From NCBI GenBank assembly GCA_033239525.1, contig BSYO01000011.1:11683078-11747077 (forward strand): a stretch of DNA of 64,000 nt, given 5' to 3'. Positions 33,110-44,940 of this stretch are shown piece after piece. The notes under the pieces were generated by a model, which did no database searches, was not told the origin of the DNA, and was given only the letters and a program-made list of their open reading frames with translations. A program made the position numbers and the translations under genes. Position 1 is the first letter of the stretch. Every line of letters starts with the position of its first letter. This DNA is from Nepenthes gracilis. Taxonomy: Eukaryota > Streptophyta > Magnoliopsida > Caryophyllales > Nepenthaceae.

Positions 33110-33640
33110 AATTGCTATGTTTGATATGGAGAAAGAAAAATAAAGAGAATAAAATTCAAAATGGAATAAAATTATAGTTATTTTTAATAATGTTAATATT
33201 ATTAAACATATAATTGTATGTATAAATAATATTTTTCTTTATATAAGCAATGCCTTGCAACAGATCAACTGAAAAAAGAACCGTGAAATCAAGCAGATGA
33301 TTTCGTCACTAACGCCCATCGTCACAATTGAAATTTAATTGGGACCATGTTTAATTAGACTATTGAAAATATATCATTAGTTTTGGCAATTATTATTTAC
33401 CTTATTGTTGATATTAAAAATATATATAATATCTAATTAGAATAATATTGCCATCATTGTCGAATTATTAAATGATTTATGCAGTCATTTTTTGTTTCAT
33501 TTGATGGTTCATTTGTGTTTTTTTTTTTTTAAGAAATCATTATAATTTTTTTAAAAAAATATTATAAAATATACTAAGTGGTTTTTATGCATGCAAAAAG
33601 ATACCATAAATTAAATATTTTTCTTAAAATAATTATATTT
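33110..33640. other. AT-rich spacer
   Basis: This has no gene. A TTTCGTCACTAACG phrase near 33301 resembles repeats left of the LINE, so the LINE may have inserted into that older element. Confidence 0.4.
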
Positions 33641-34355
33641 TGATGCGTCTTAAATATATGAATTATCACATAAATTAGAAAATTAAGATTTTTCTCTTAG
33701 AGATGAGTTGGGTCCAATCTTTATTTTTTACCAATTCATATCTTGCACATTACAATAAATTAAATCAGAGATAAAAGGAATACGAGATTCACTTTCTAGT
33801 ATAACTTTTGATATTCAAATCAGTAAACTTTCTTCTTGAATTGAAAGCTGTAGAAAGAAAGTAAGTGTTGAGATGGAAAGAGGGTGGGGATGAGTGTAAA
33901 TTGGAAAAATTTTGCTCTACTTAGATGCACTTGATTGTTTGAGTGTCTTTTTTTTTAGAATTTCTCTTCTTTTTCAGTTTGGAGGGAGTTGTATTTATAA
34001 TCATGATTTTTATCCATCTGGCTAGCCTTTGAAATCATTACTTGCGTAGAGAGGTGTTTCAAGGTAGTCGTTGAAAGACATTATTCATGGTGTGTAACCG
34101 CTATTCAAATTTAATGAAGAAACCGTTTAGTAATTAATTGTAAGAATTATTTCAACCGTTTTTAAATCAGGTTAATTACTTTCTCATTATTATTCTTTGA
34201 TTTTCAGTAATCAATCACCGGGATTGAACGTCCTAATTAATGCCCCAAAGAATCATTATTTGATTATCCTAATCTGCTTCATACTTCCTTGCTTGGGCTG
34301 TTGAGGCTTGGGTTTTGATTTTGATTTAAATTGGGTTGATTTATTTTGGATCGCA
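33641..34355 (-). mobile_element. Tat-C 3' LTR (about 715 bp)
   Basis: The plus strand starts TGATGCGTCTTAA. It aligns with 42937-43232 through GAGATGAG(T/C)TGGGT, CACTACAATAAATT-like and GAATTGAAAG phrases. The proposed other end is GGATCGCA at 34355, followed by CCTAACGCTAGGGG, which on the minus strand is a weak polypurine tract. The exact right end is inferred. Confidence 0.65.
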
Positions 34356-35580
34356 CCTAACGCTAGGGGATGCTTAGAAGTTTGAACTCAAACTCCAAGC
34401 ATGCCACCTGTGGGGAGCCAGCTAGTATGCCATCAAAGTACATACCTGCTGCAAATCTTTTACTGATTAGGGATCATATTTGATAGAATTTTATTCTCTG
34501 CCATTAATGACTATGATTTGATATCTCTATATGTTTTGAGCTGCTAGCTAGTTGGGCATTTGCCTCGGTTATAAATTGAGGGTTCTGTAGATTGCATCCA
34601 AGAATGCCTTATTTCCTACTTGGTTATGTGATCTTCCTTTGCAAACATGTCTTTTTTGTAATCACCAATGGGTGTAGATGTTAAAACCGGTAGAGATCCT
34701 TTAAGTTTCAAAGTCATGGCCCGAGGAAGTATTTGAAGTCCATTTCAATTATTCTCTTTTATTGAACAAATCATCTTGATTTTTCTCTTTTAAGTTTGTT
34801 TTCAAAGCCAAGCTTGCATATTGTAGTGGTGCCCTTATCTTGTTGATCGTTGTAGAGGTGGTAAAGATATATTTGCGAACATGGGTAGATGATTTTTCTT
34901 TCATTCTCTTCTTCCTGTGGTACCTTTGACACGAATCGTGTTTGAGTACTTGGAAAGAAGTGCATTTTTTAATTCGAGTCGTTGTCTTGTCTTTCTTTCC
35001 TTTAATTGAAGCTGTACTTTTACTGTTTGAAACTTGTTCATTATGAATGAACAGAATTGCCCGAGTGATAACTCGTACTCTTTAAATAGTTTTGATATGC
35101 TTGTAATTTCCAGGTTATTGTTCATGAGTTGAGTGTCTGCCTATATGCCATGACTTTTATTTTTCTTCACGCAACATCTGACAATTCGACGACTTAAACC
35201 TCTGACAACTCACCTTGTAATAATTTAATCCAAATGAACCCGAAATTAACACATTTGTGAAGCAAATGAGCTGACTCTAATTGGAATTGAACCATCTAAT
35301 CAAAATTAATAAAGCAACAGAGTCGCTTGTTGCCAGCCAGTTGCTTTACGAGACAACACATTAGACCATTATTATTGGCACAACAAAATAGATGTGTTGT
35401 AGCATCTTCTTGTGTTGGCACATGTCTTAGTCATCATAATGACGTTCCTCTTTGGTTCTCCCAAATGGCATCATTCTAGACTAAAGTCTTTTTATTAAAA
35501 CTTCAGCGCTCCTTAATTTTTACATCTCTTCGCATTCCATCTCTTAGCCGAAGTTGTCCTTCTATTTCTCTTTATTTCCT
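34356..35580 (-). mobile_element. Tat-C internal noncoding region next to the 3' LTR
   Basis: No domain is seen on either strand. It would be the 5' flank of the antisense ORF that starts at 35581 on the plus strand. Two short minus-strand open stretches (34771-35125) overlap each other and lack motifs. Confidence 0.4.
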
Positions 35581-37620
35581 ATGGCTTCTCGAGTGGCTTC
35601 CAAGGGCATTGCTAACATTCCATCTAGCTTTATGATAGAAAAGGAAATGGACATTTATAAGATGTATAACATTCCTGTTGGCATTCCTTTCTAGGTTTCC
35701 TTGTCATCTGTGAGAGCTTGCTCTCTAAGACAAGGCTTTATTGCCATTTATGAAGTTCATATAAAGGAGGGCCTCCATATTCCTTTTGCTAAGGAGCTCT
35801 ATGAAATTTTGGAGACCCTAGAGATTCCCATAGCGTGCTTCCATCCCAACGCCATCAGGTATTTAGCCTCCTTGTGCATTTTCTTTCATCATTGGGGCTC
35901 CGTTTGGATGCTCAGGTAGTTAAGTCATCTTCCAATTTAACCAGGAGGGCGACTGGATTTCATTTACTCTTAAAAAAGGGAATAGAATAAGTGGAGAGAA
36001 TCTGAATTCAATAAATGGTTAAAAGGACCGATATTTTTTTCATTATGGTTTCTTCTGACTAGATTCTGTCCAACAAATAAAAGTTGGCCAATCCTATATC
36101 TACTAGCAAAGTTTTGAAAATTGAGTCTTTCATGGCCTAACCTTTGACTTAGTTAATAGAGGAAAATGCCGTTTTGCTTTAGAAGACAAGTAATTTTTTA
36201 ACTTGAAAGGTACCCACTGGCATCAACTGGGATGTTAGGGTTGGGGGAGAGAACATTATCGATATACCTCTTTGCAAACCTAAAACAAAACTAGGGAGCT
36301 TTTCATTCGAGATCCCCCTAAAAGTGGTGGCCAAAGAATTAGGTTCCCCAGTTCTTGGTTCATTCTATCCATCCTCTTCTAACAATTTTGAAAGGACGAT
36401 TGATGAAACTTATGATGAAATAACAACATTGGTGGCCGATAAGTGATCTTAAAGGCTAGACCCGATTTCTTTTTGATCGGGTTGCCCAATTTTTGAGGAG
36501 GCACCCGCAATTGTTTAGGGTGGTGAGGCTTCCCCACCCGATCCCTTAGGAATAAGTGACCCTGTTATCAGCGACTTGAACAAAGGAGAACAGATTGCCA
36601 CTCCATTCTTACCGAATACAAAGTTTCAATTTTTGTCAATTCGTCACTTGACAATTTTGTCTCCACACCTATTGCTCCAATTGTGGAGCCTATTAATAAT
36701 GAGGAAATGGCTGAGGATTTACCTACCAATGAACCAGAGGCTTCGGTGGGGGGGGGGTTTGGACCTTGTCATTCTTCATCGAAGGTTCGGAGGCTGAGGA
36801 AGCCCCCTAGGTAGATCCCTTGCCATCATGGTTCCCTGAGGACTTGGATGCCTTCTCCTCTCCTCTAGATTTGATGTCTCTCTTCATCACCATATTTTGC
36901 CTCTTCTATGCAAGAGGACTCCACCTATTTTCGAGCTTAGCTCATCTCTAGATCCTTCTTTCCGTGAGGAGTCTTTTGTTCTTGAGGTATTGCTCATTTA
37001 ACTCTTTATTTACAAATATTTGTCTTGACATTATTATATTTGGCTGGTCATTGTATTTTGTTTGGCTTTCATAGGAAATAGTGTGCTTAGTCAAGGACGA
37101 AATGTATAAGCACGACGATGAAATTGCCTGCCTCTCCCAAGAGTATACCAATCCTGTTGTGCACAGGAAGCTGGAGATCCGGGTTGAGGGCGCTATTGTT
37201 GAGGCTGAACAACTTTGGGATCGGACCTCTTTTCTATAGAAAGAACTATCTGAATGGTTAGCAAAATCCTAAGAGCTATCATACGAGAATGCCGTAGCAG
37301 TGGATAGGATTACCTTACTTGAGGACAGTCTCCAAGAAACTAAATGTCGATTAGTTTCGGTGCTAAATTGATTGCCAGCCTATAGAATAAGTGCGCCTCA
37401 CTCGAGGGGAGTTGAGGAAGCACTTTTGGCCTGAAGAAGTCAATTTCATGTTAGATGACAAATTCCAAGATGGACTCTCCCTCTGTAGGCAAATTGTTTC
37501 CTTGGTTGGTCCTAATTTTCCTTTAAGTTCCCTTGATTCGAGGAATTCTCAAACTTCTTAACGCTCTGATGCCAAGGGTTTTTCAGAATTAGGCGAGGGT
37601 CCATCATCTAGGGCCTTGTA
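35581..37620 (+). pseudogene. Tat-C antisense ORF, putative gypsy-type transposon domain (PF04195-like)
   Basis: It starts ATGGCTTCTCGAGTGG. Residues of the first 110 codons include MYNIPVGIPF, one stop, then GFIAIYEVHIKEGLHIPFAKELYEI and CFHPNAIRYL. This is the pattern Y-x-x-x-x-x-G-L-x-x-P ... L-x-P-N-x-x-R of the putative gypsy-type transposon family. Later, decayed parts hold a coiled-coil-like stretch near 37290-37370 (RITLLEDSLQETK) and an FQDGLSLCRQ motif near 37460. It lies on the strand opposite to integrase, as in Tat elements such as Grande. Function in the family is unknown. Confidence 0.7.
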
Positions 37621-38369
37621 AGGTCCTTGGCTTAAGACGATTGAGTCATTTGCACATAGGTTGTGGTTAATTTGGTGGATGTCTTTCTGTACTGAGCTCG
37701 ACTCTTAGAATTGTAAATAGACATATATAATAAATCAGTTAGAATTTTTTGATCATTGTTGCTGATATTATTTTTGTTTATGTTGAACCTTCATTCTTTG
37801 TATTCTTCATTTGCCGGTTAGGTGAAGTTGGAGTTGTTGCTAGGCTCTATCAGACCATAATCTATTGATCATGTTTGACTTATAGTACTTATCCGATGGA
37901 AAGGCATCATAGCACTCATGTTGAGAAAACCTCTTACAGTTTTTATGTTTCGATGTTTGATTGGACCTGTCAAAAGGGATTGGACTTTTATCTTGAAGTC
38001 CTCGAGTCTTTATATGATTATTGGCATCCGACCACTTTTTAGGTCACTTGGTTGCATTAACCAATGCCCTGACCATGCTTTTATACGGGTTGCTTTAACA
38101 AATGAGGTGTTCATTTGATTTGGGGTTAGTCATGATCATTAGGAATCATGCAAGCACACAAATAAATAGCTAATGTAAGAAATTAATTATAATTTTATTG
38201 TTATCAAAATTGTTAAATACATCATACAAGCACCCCATAAGTTGTGTAAGACATACCTTTATCCCTTACAGGACTCGAAATGGGTTTATTGATAATATTT
38301 TTGAAGTGGAGGGCACTCATTCCTCGGGACCAATTTTCTATTTTATGTGTAGTTTATATGTACTACTTC
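37621..38369. other. Tat-C spacer between antisense ORF and integrase
   Basis: The two genes converge here. An AATAAATCAG near 37730 on the plus strand could be a polyadenylation signal for the antisense ORF. Nothing else is seen. Confidence 0.4.
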
Positions 38370-39255
38370 AGAAGATGGTTGATACTAGAAAATGTCCTTT
38401 ATAATTGGGGGATAACTTATTTCCATTGACGATCTTGCTTGTAACCATGATGTTCCTTAGAACTAGGTTCCTTACCTCAAGCTACCATGCCTTTACTTTT
38501 TGTTATAATATTGAGCAACTTGCTGTTGATAAGCCTCCATCTGTAATTTTACCATGACTTGTACTTCTTCAAGCAGATCTAGGTTTTTCCATAGGAGCTG
38601 AGAGTTGCAATGCGGGTCAAAACTTTTGACTCGGAGGTTGGGTAGTCCAATCTCTACCTGGATGATCACCTTAGTTTTGTAACATAAGTTGAATGGTACT
38701 TCTTGGATCAATTCCCTAAGGATTGTTCGATAAGACCATAGTACGAACGGAAGCTAGTACACCAAGGATCCCCCTATTCTTTCAACTTTATCTTCAGCCT
38801 ATACAATAGAGTCCAATTTATTACCTTAACCTGTCCATTTGCTTAGGAGTAGGCAATAGAGGTACAGACTAGTTTGATACCAAGGCCTATGTAGCATTTG
38901 GTGAACCTTTTTTTGATAAACTAGATTTCATTATCAATCATTATAATCTCAAATATCCCAAACCAACAAATATGATTTGGTGGATGAACTCGGTCATATG
39001 TTGCTCGTTGCTTTTTGCTAGTGGGGAATCTTCCACCCACTTTGTAAAATAGTTTATCTCAATCATGACAAATTTTCTTTGCTCAACGCCGATGGGAAAT
39101 AGACCTAACATATTGAGCTCCCACCACACAAATGGCCAAGGTGACTATAGGACTTAGAGTTTGGAGCAAGGCTGATAAGAGATGTTTTCATGGATTTACC
39201 AGTTCTTGTATTTCTTGACGAATTTCATAGCATCCTTTTTCATTGTTGGTTAGTA
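38370..39255 (-). pseudogene. Tat-C integrase core and C-terminal part
   Basis: On the minus strand, from right to left: NMLGLFPIGVEQRKFVMIEINYFTKWVE, the Tat-type start of the DDE core; then a gap; then PFNLCYKTKVIIQVEIGLP, LLEEVQVMVKLQMEAYQQQVAQYYN, LEVRNLVLRN and KLSPNYKGHF. This is the C-terminal GPY/F-like part. Stops and a deletion in the core are present. The N-terminal HHCC and RNase H are absent because sequence is lost at 39255-39576. Intact integrase inserts the cDNA. Confidence 0.85.
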
Positions 39256-39576
39256 ATTGTAATGAACCATATTCTAATCGGGATCCAATAAAGTTTCGCT
39301 TGTACAATATCCGTCAAACTAAATATAAACCTATACTATTTACTTGTATAAACATATACATATCACACTAACAAACATAGAGGATCCAAAATCTATCACA
39401 AATAAATTCATGGCTCCAATGTCATATCTTTAGATACAACGTTAGGATATAGAGATGCAACTAGTTACCTAAAATCAAATTATAATAACTTGCGAAAGTA
39501 TATAAAATCATCTATACATAGTAAAAACTAAACTTATTGGAATATCATCAATATAAAAAAAATATATCTACATATC
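39256..39576. other. AT-rich stretch, possible LTR remnant
   Basis: It starts TGTAATGAACCATATTCTAATCGGG at 39259, which resembles an LTR start (compare TGTAATGACCCGATTTTC at 39577), but no matching end or duplication is found. Confidence 0.3.
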
Positions 39577-39699
39577 TGTAATGACCCGATTTTCAAATAA
39601 AGTAATTAAAGTTGTATAATCAGGTTTTGGGCTTAATTAATTTATGAGGATTTATCTTAATTTTTTAGAGATTTTCTAAGGACAAGAATAATTAAACGG

Positions 39700-40520
39700 T
39701 AAAAAATCATCGACCGGATTGGGTACATAGTTGACCGATTTAGAAAACAATATGACCGGACGAAAATTAATGACCGGCTATGGAGGAAAAACCGGTTAAC
39801 ATGCATTAATCGGCTATTGGGAAAAAATCTGATCAAACATGCGTTGACCGGTTAAAATGAAATAAAGCCCGAGGACTTGTGCGGAAATGACCGGACTTGA
39901 ATTTGGTGACCGGCAGGAAAGGAGGAAGGAATCGGGTCAACATGCATTGACCGGCCCATTAAACAAAATACCCAAAAAAGTAGCCTGTTTCCAAAATTTC
40001 GGTTAACATGTTAACCGGTAATTGTACCATTTTGCTCGGAATGACAAAATAGCTGGGTTGCACTAAAAATAAAAAACAGTATAAGAATTCTCGATATGAA
40101 TGAAGGGCCAAAAAGAGGAAAAGACCGGTTGTCAAAATATCCAGTCAACATATTAACCGGATAAGTTGGCACAATGCCAGCTTGCATTAAAGAGAACGAC
40201 TAGTATGACTGAAAGCAAAATGACCAGAATGCACAAATGACCGACATCCTACTCTTGGTTGCCAAATTATCCAACCAACATGTTGACTAGATAAGATGGC
40301 AAAATAGGCAGAATTGTGCATGTGCAATTTTGCCCAGAATGGCAAAATAACCGGTATGAGCAATTTGCGAGCATGCACATTTTTCTCGATATGGCTAAAA
40401 TTGACGGGATGGATGCATTTCGCCGGTATAAAAGCAAATTGCCAGTATAAGGCAAATTACCAATATGAATGTATATGTCAAATGCCGGAATGAAGCATTT
40501 TGCCGATATGAACCATTTTA
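39700..40520 (+). repeat. CCGG-centred degenerate repeats in LTR-C
   Basis: At 39700-40020 units contain TGACCGG or AACCGGTTA with CATGCATTGACCGG. At 40180-40520 units of about 25-40 bp contain CCGGTATGA, TTGCC.GTATAA, TGCATTTCGCCGG and GCATTTTGCC. The second set resembles the repeats of the LINE fragment at 50316-51149. Confidence 0.8.
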
Positions 40521-40929
40521 TGGTACAGATGCTGGTATAAGAAAGAAGAAGTGATTTCTACCAAAGACGATTAAATGAATTTTGGAGACCATTTCCGAAT
40601 GCCATTAAGTGAAATCCGAAGACGTTTTCTGGAGTAGATTTAGAAGGAGATGATCGGAGTATATTGATAAAGAGGATCGGCATATTAGCCAAGGCTAGAG
40701 TGGATAGAATGATAAAGTAAGATAAACAAAGTAGAAATGACTGGAGTGGTTGGATAATAAGGCTTCCGGAGAATATTGATGAGGTTTTCGGAGTAAATTG
40801 TCAATAAGACAATCAGAGAAGAAAGATAGCAAAATAAAATATTGACTGTTCAAGAAAGTTGACTGGAGTTGACTAAAGGCAAGGAATTAATCATTGACCG
40901 ATTTTGGCTAAAGGTCGGAGTGGCCAGTT

Positions 40930-41045
40930 ATGAGTAGGTGAAGTACTTCTACCTACTCCCACCTGCTCGAATTCTCTAAAATTCTCTAGAAAAGGAGACA
41001 TGAACAAAATATCGGTAGTAGGTGACTTGCTTCACCTACTCTCAC
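40930..41045 (+). promoter_or_regulatory. LTR-C paired palindromic site
   Basis: GTAGGTGA-CTTGCT-TCACCTAC at 41018-41039 is a perfect inverted repeat with an 8-bp stem. About 85 bases upstream a related AGTAGGTGAAGTACTTCTACCTACTCCCACC occurs. The same arrangement is present in LTR-A ahead of its TATA box. Confidence 0.6.
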
Positions 41046-41589
41046 CCACCTTATCGCCTAAAAATACTGGATGCAGGGGTTTGGGAGCAAGTTTTAGAAG
41101 TGGGGGAGTCAAAGACGAAAGAAAGGAGGGAAAGAATTCCAGACCAGACTTGGGCAAGGGAGTTCACAAATCATGCAAGTGTACTCCAATGTTTTTGATA
41201 AATTTATGTTTAAAGTCTGATTGTTTTCATGCTTTATTTGTTATATATCTACGTGAAGTATAATAAGGTAATTGCTTTTTGCATGTTGTTAATGTTTACA
41301 AATGCATCATTTGAGAACTTTGATTAATTGCTTTTTGTATGAAGTCCAGCTATTTGCTTATTTGCATGAAGTCTGATTATTTGCATATCTGCATGAAATT
41401 TGGTTATTTGCATAAGTCTGGTCATTTGCATATTTGACAAAGTCTAGTTATTTGCATCATGGAAGAACCATGTTATTTACTTATCGCATGTCTAAGCAGT
41501 CTGGTTATTTATATCTATGAAGAACTTTGGCCTATTGCTTTGATAAGAACTTTGGACTTTTGGAAGCCCATGGTTTTTGAAAATGGATT

Positions 41590-41860
41590 TAATAGCCGAG
41601 AGTTGTACACCAAAAATATAGCCGTGATTTTGGATATACCGGTCAAGAGTTACGGACCTTAAATGTAGCCGTTTTGGATGGTTAAAAGTTACAGACCTTA
41701 AATGCAGCCGTTTATGGGATTTGATGGTTAAGAGAGTCGAGAGCTATAGACCTTAAATGTATCTATTATTTGAGATATGTTGGTCAAGAGTTACAGCCTT
41801 AAATGTAGCCGTTTATTGATTAAGACCTACGGATCTTAAACGTAGCTGGTCTTGGACGGA
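41590..41860 (+). repeat. Degenerate GGTCAAGAGTTACGGACCTTAAATG repeats in LTR-C
   Basis: Five or so units of 45-70 bp each contain (A/G)AGTTA(C/G/T).GACCTTAAATG(T/C)AGCCG, diverged by point changes and small gaps. Confidence 0.75.
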
Positions 41861-42484
41861 ATTTGGTTTGAAATAGAAACATGCTCTGGAAACCAATTTG
41901 CATGAAAATGACTTCGGTTTATGTTTTCATGAATTTGACTCTGGCCATGTTTCATGATCTGCATGCCAAAATGCCTTCACCACATTTTGGCTGTTTCAGC
42001 CCTGATTATGGTTATGCATGACTTTCTTTCATGGGTACCTTGCTGGGTTTTAACTTCCTCCCATTCTGTTTTCTTTCAGACGATAATGAGTTTATGCTAG
42101 ATGAAAAAGAATGAAATCTGATGGACTAGCTAGGCAGAAGATTGATCGGGAATTAAGTAGCAGTGCATGAGTGATATTGATGTAAATCTCTTTTGATTCT
42201 TTTGGAAAAATTTTATAAAACAATTATGTTATATTAATTAATGGGCAAATTATGTGCTTTCGCTAAATTTATATTAGAAAGAATTTGTGGTTCTTAGTGG
42301 CATCTCAATTTATTTCTGGACTCATGTGTCTAGCCGACTGACCTAAAATTCTCGGATGGTCAAGATGTTGACCGACCTAGCTCGACTAACCCACTTTATA
42401 CGGCCAACTTTAGAGTTTCGACATTTTGTAATCTTGTGCACGCGATGTAGAATAAAAGAAAATTTTAAGTCCACCTATATAAGT

Positions 42485-42566
42485 ATATATATATGTATAC
42501 CTTCTTACCTGAATTTATTTTAATATATATATGTACACCTTCTTACTTGAATTTATTTTAATATAG
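42485..42566. repeat. Tandem pair of about 38 bp with TA runs
   Basis: GTA(T/C)ACCTTCTTAC(C/T)TGAATTTATTTTAATATA occurs twice in a row. Confidence 0.85.
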
Positions 42567-42640
42567 TATAAGTATAATAATTTGACGGAGGTCATGTATG
42601 GTGGAATATGGCCGTTCCATCGGAGAGTATGTATGCCAAC

Positions 42641-42922
42641 TGCTGCTTGAGTGCCTTCTAATCAACCAAATTTTAATTCGATTGCTAATTGGATAAAATT
42701 TTGATGGCCGAATTGTCTTCTTGCCGACTAGAATTAATTCGATTGTCAATCAGGTTTATCGATTAAGTTTATGCCGGTCCATTGATTTAATTTGCGCTGC
42801 AACTACATCTCGGGATAAATATTAGCATAATTATTATAGCTATGAAATTCAATCCTCACAATCGTGTTGAATGTGGTTTGATATTTATCGATGGTAAGAA
42901 TAGGAAGTTTAACCATATTTTT
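42641..42922. other. Tat-C leader or unassigned sequence
   Basis: This contains AATTCGATTG and AATTAATTCGATTG near-repeats and no ORF. It is probably 5' leader of Tat-C between the inserted LTR and the primer site, with gag and most of pol lost. Confidence 0.35.
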
Positions 42923-42936
42923 ATAGATGATGTCAA
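42923..42936 (-). promoter_or_regulatory. Tat-C primer-binding site, decayed
   Basis: The minus strand TTGACATCATCTAT follows LTR end GGACGCATCA. Compared with Tat-A TTGGCGTCGTTTGT, nearly every difference is G to A, as expected from deamination of methylated cytosine on the other strand. Confidence 0.65.
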
Positions 42937-43232
42937 TGATGCGTCCAAGAAATCTTGATTATCAAATGAATTAGGGAGTCAAAATTTTCATCCTAGAGAT
43001 GAGCTGGGTTCGGTCTTCATTTTTGCAAATTCTTATCCAATACACTACAATAAATTGAAAGAGATGTAAGAGGTATACGTGAGTTTCTCCCCAATATATT
43101 CTTCGACATTCAGATCAGTGAACTTTTTCCTTGAATTGAAAGATACAAAAAGAAAGCAAACGTTGAGATCGAAGGGGATGGGGATGGGGATGAGTGTGAA
43201 TTGGGAGGATTTTACTCAACTTAGGTAGACTT
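42937..43232 (-). mobile_element. Tat-C 5' LTR, truncated
   Basis: This aligns with the first 300 bases of the 3' LTR at 33641 and then stops where Del-2 RNase H sequence begins. About 420 bp of the LTR are missing. A GGGGAT triple repeat lies near 43175. Confidence 0.7.
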
Positions 43233-44640
43233 TCTTCACAAATCTATCCATCTTCGCTGTCTCATATTCAATTCTTTTTTAGAGAATGAATATTTGAGAC
43301 TCTTGTAATAAGAATATACTAAAAATTTTTCTCCATATAAATAATGTATCTAAATTTTTAGTGCAAAGATCACCGCAGCCAATTCTAGATCATACGTCGG
43401 ATAATTCCTTTCGTGCGTCTCTAGTTGCCTCAATCCATATGTAATTACTTTCTTATGTTGCATCAAAACACACAAATCCTCTTGATCCTTCTGGAATTGT
43501 CAAAATCGGGACTGTAGTCAGACGGTCCTTCAATTCTTGAAAACTCTTTTCACATTTATTCATCCAATCATATTTGACTTCCTTCCATGTCAATTGGGTT
43601 AGCGGCATGGTAATTTTAAAAATATTCTCCACAAATCTTCAATAATAACCTACCATTCTCAAAATGCTCCTAACTTCGATATCCATTGTCAGTTGACTAC
43701 AATTAATTGGGATCAATTGAAATTCCTCTCTTGGAAATAAAATGACCCAAAAATATGACTTTCTCAAGCTAAAACTTACATTTCTTTAACTTGGCATACA
43801 AACTTCTTTATTGAAGTGTTTGGAGTACAATCCTCAAATGCATCTCAAGATTTATCATAATATAATATGCCACCACAAATTTGTCAAGATAGGGTTGAAA
43901 CACTGATTCATCAAATCCATGAAAGTTATAGGGATGTTAGTCAACCCAAAAGGTATAATCAAAAGCTCATAATGTCCATACTTTGATCGGAAAGCCATGT
44001 TTGCCACATCTTTCTTCTTAATCCTCAATTAATGATAATCCGAGCAAAGATCAATATTTGAAAATACTTGGGACCCTTACAATTGATCAAACAAATCATC
44101 GATTCTCAACAACGAGTATTTGTTCTTAATGGTGATCTTGTCCAACTCCCGGTAAACTATATGCAGCCGCATAGTTCTATATTTCTTCTTTACAAACAGC
44201 ACCGAAGCACCCTATAGGAACACACTTGGACGGGTGAAGCCTTTCTCCAATAGCTCTTACAATTGTTGCTTCAATTCTTTGAGCTCTAATGTTGTCATTT
44301 TATAGGGAGTCTTTGATATTTTGCCACTTCAATTATCATCTCAATTTCAAACTGAATCTCCCTGTTGACCGGAAGTTTCAATAGATTTTCTAAAAAATAT
44401 CTTCAAACTCATATATCACCGGTATGTTCATTGCTAGAACATTATGACACCCAATCGTACTATTATAAGCCAAATAGGCTTAACATCCACTATTCATCAA
44501 AGGACATGCATGTAATGCCAAAATTATGTACGGAGATTGTTTATATATTACTCCTTAAAAATAAAACAGTTCACATCCTGGAATTACAAAATATACCATC
44601 TTATGAAAATAATTCATGCTAGTATGATAACTCATTAGCC
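43233..44640 (-). pseudogene. Del-2 RNase H and reverse transcriptase
   Basis: The minus strand reads [48 protein letters not shown] and KKELNMRQRRWIDL, the complete second half of gypsy RNase H, at about 43233-43480. To the right, RT fragments (SFYF, a decayed Y-F/V-D-D region near 43860, AFEDCTPNTS) continue to about 44600 with many stops. The element is cut off right after RRWIDL, so the rest of RNase H and integrase are lost. Confidence 0.85.
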
Positions 44641-44679
44641 AATCCATATCTAGAATTATATCAAAATATACATGTCTAA

Positions 44680-44940
44680 CAAAATCAAATCTACTATCAA
44701 CTCAATCCATTGACCCAAATAACACACTTAGGGTGCACAATATCTATGACCAAAGACGATCGCATAGGTATTGATACTACTAATACAAAAATCATGATGC
44801 TCAGGAATGACAACAAATAACAGACAAATTTTGGTAATACAAATAGGTGTATTGACCCCAAATCCAAAAGTACATGAATTGAAATTTTAAAGATTGTAAG
44901 TTTACCTTTCGTCATTGCGGGCAACACATCCACATCTTAG
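44680..44940 (-). pseudogene. Del-2 protease fragment
   Basis: An open minus-strand stretch of 78 codons contains ISIHVLLDLGSIHLFVLPKF. This is the gypsy retropepsin active site (normally VLFDSGASHSF), in which D-S-G has become D-L-G. Confidence 0.75.

Larger units (their letters stand above)
39577..42640 (+). mobile_element. Solo LTR (family LTR-C), about 3 kb, inserted in Tat-C
   Basis: It starts TGTAATGACCCGATTTTCAA. The next 50 bases resemble LTR-A (AAAGTTGTATAATCAGGTTTTGGGC in both). It holds CCGG-centred repeats (39700-40520), a palindrome pair around 40930-41045 and TTACGGACCTTAAATGTAGCCG repeats (41600-41860). No coding region is seen. The right end is uncertain: TTTCGACA at 42423 would give TG...CA ends, but a GACGGAGGTCAT phrase at 42584, shared with the nested LTR near 56500, suggests it reaches about 42640. 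No target duplication found. Confidence 0.6.
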
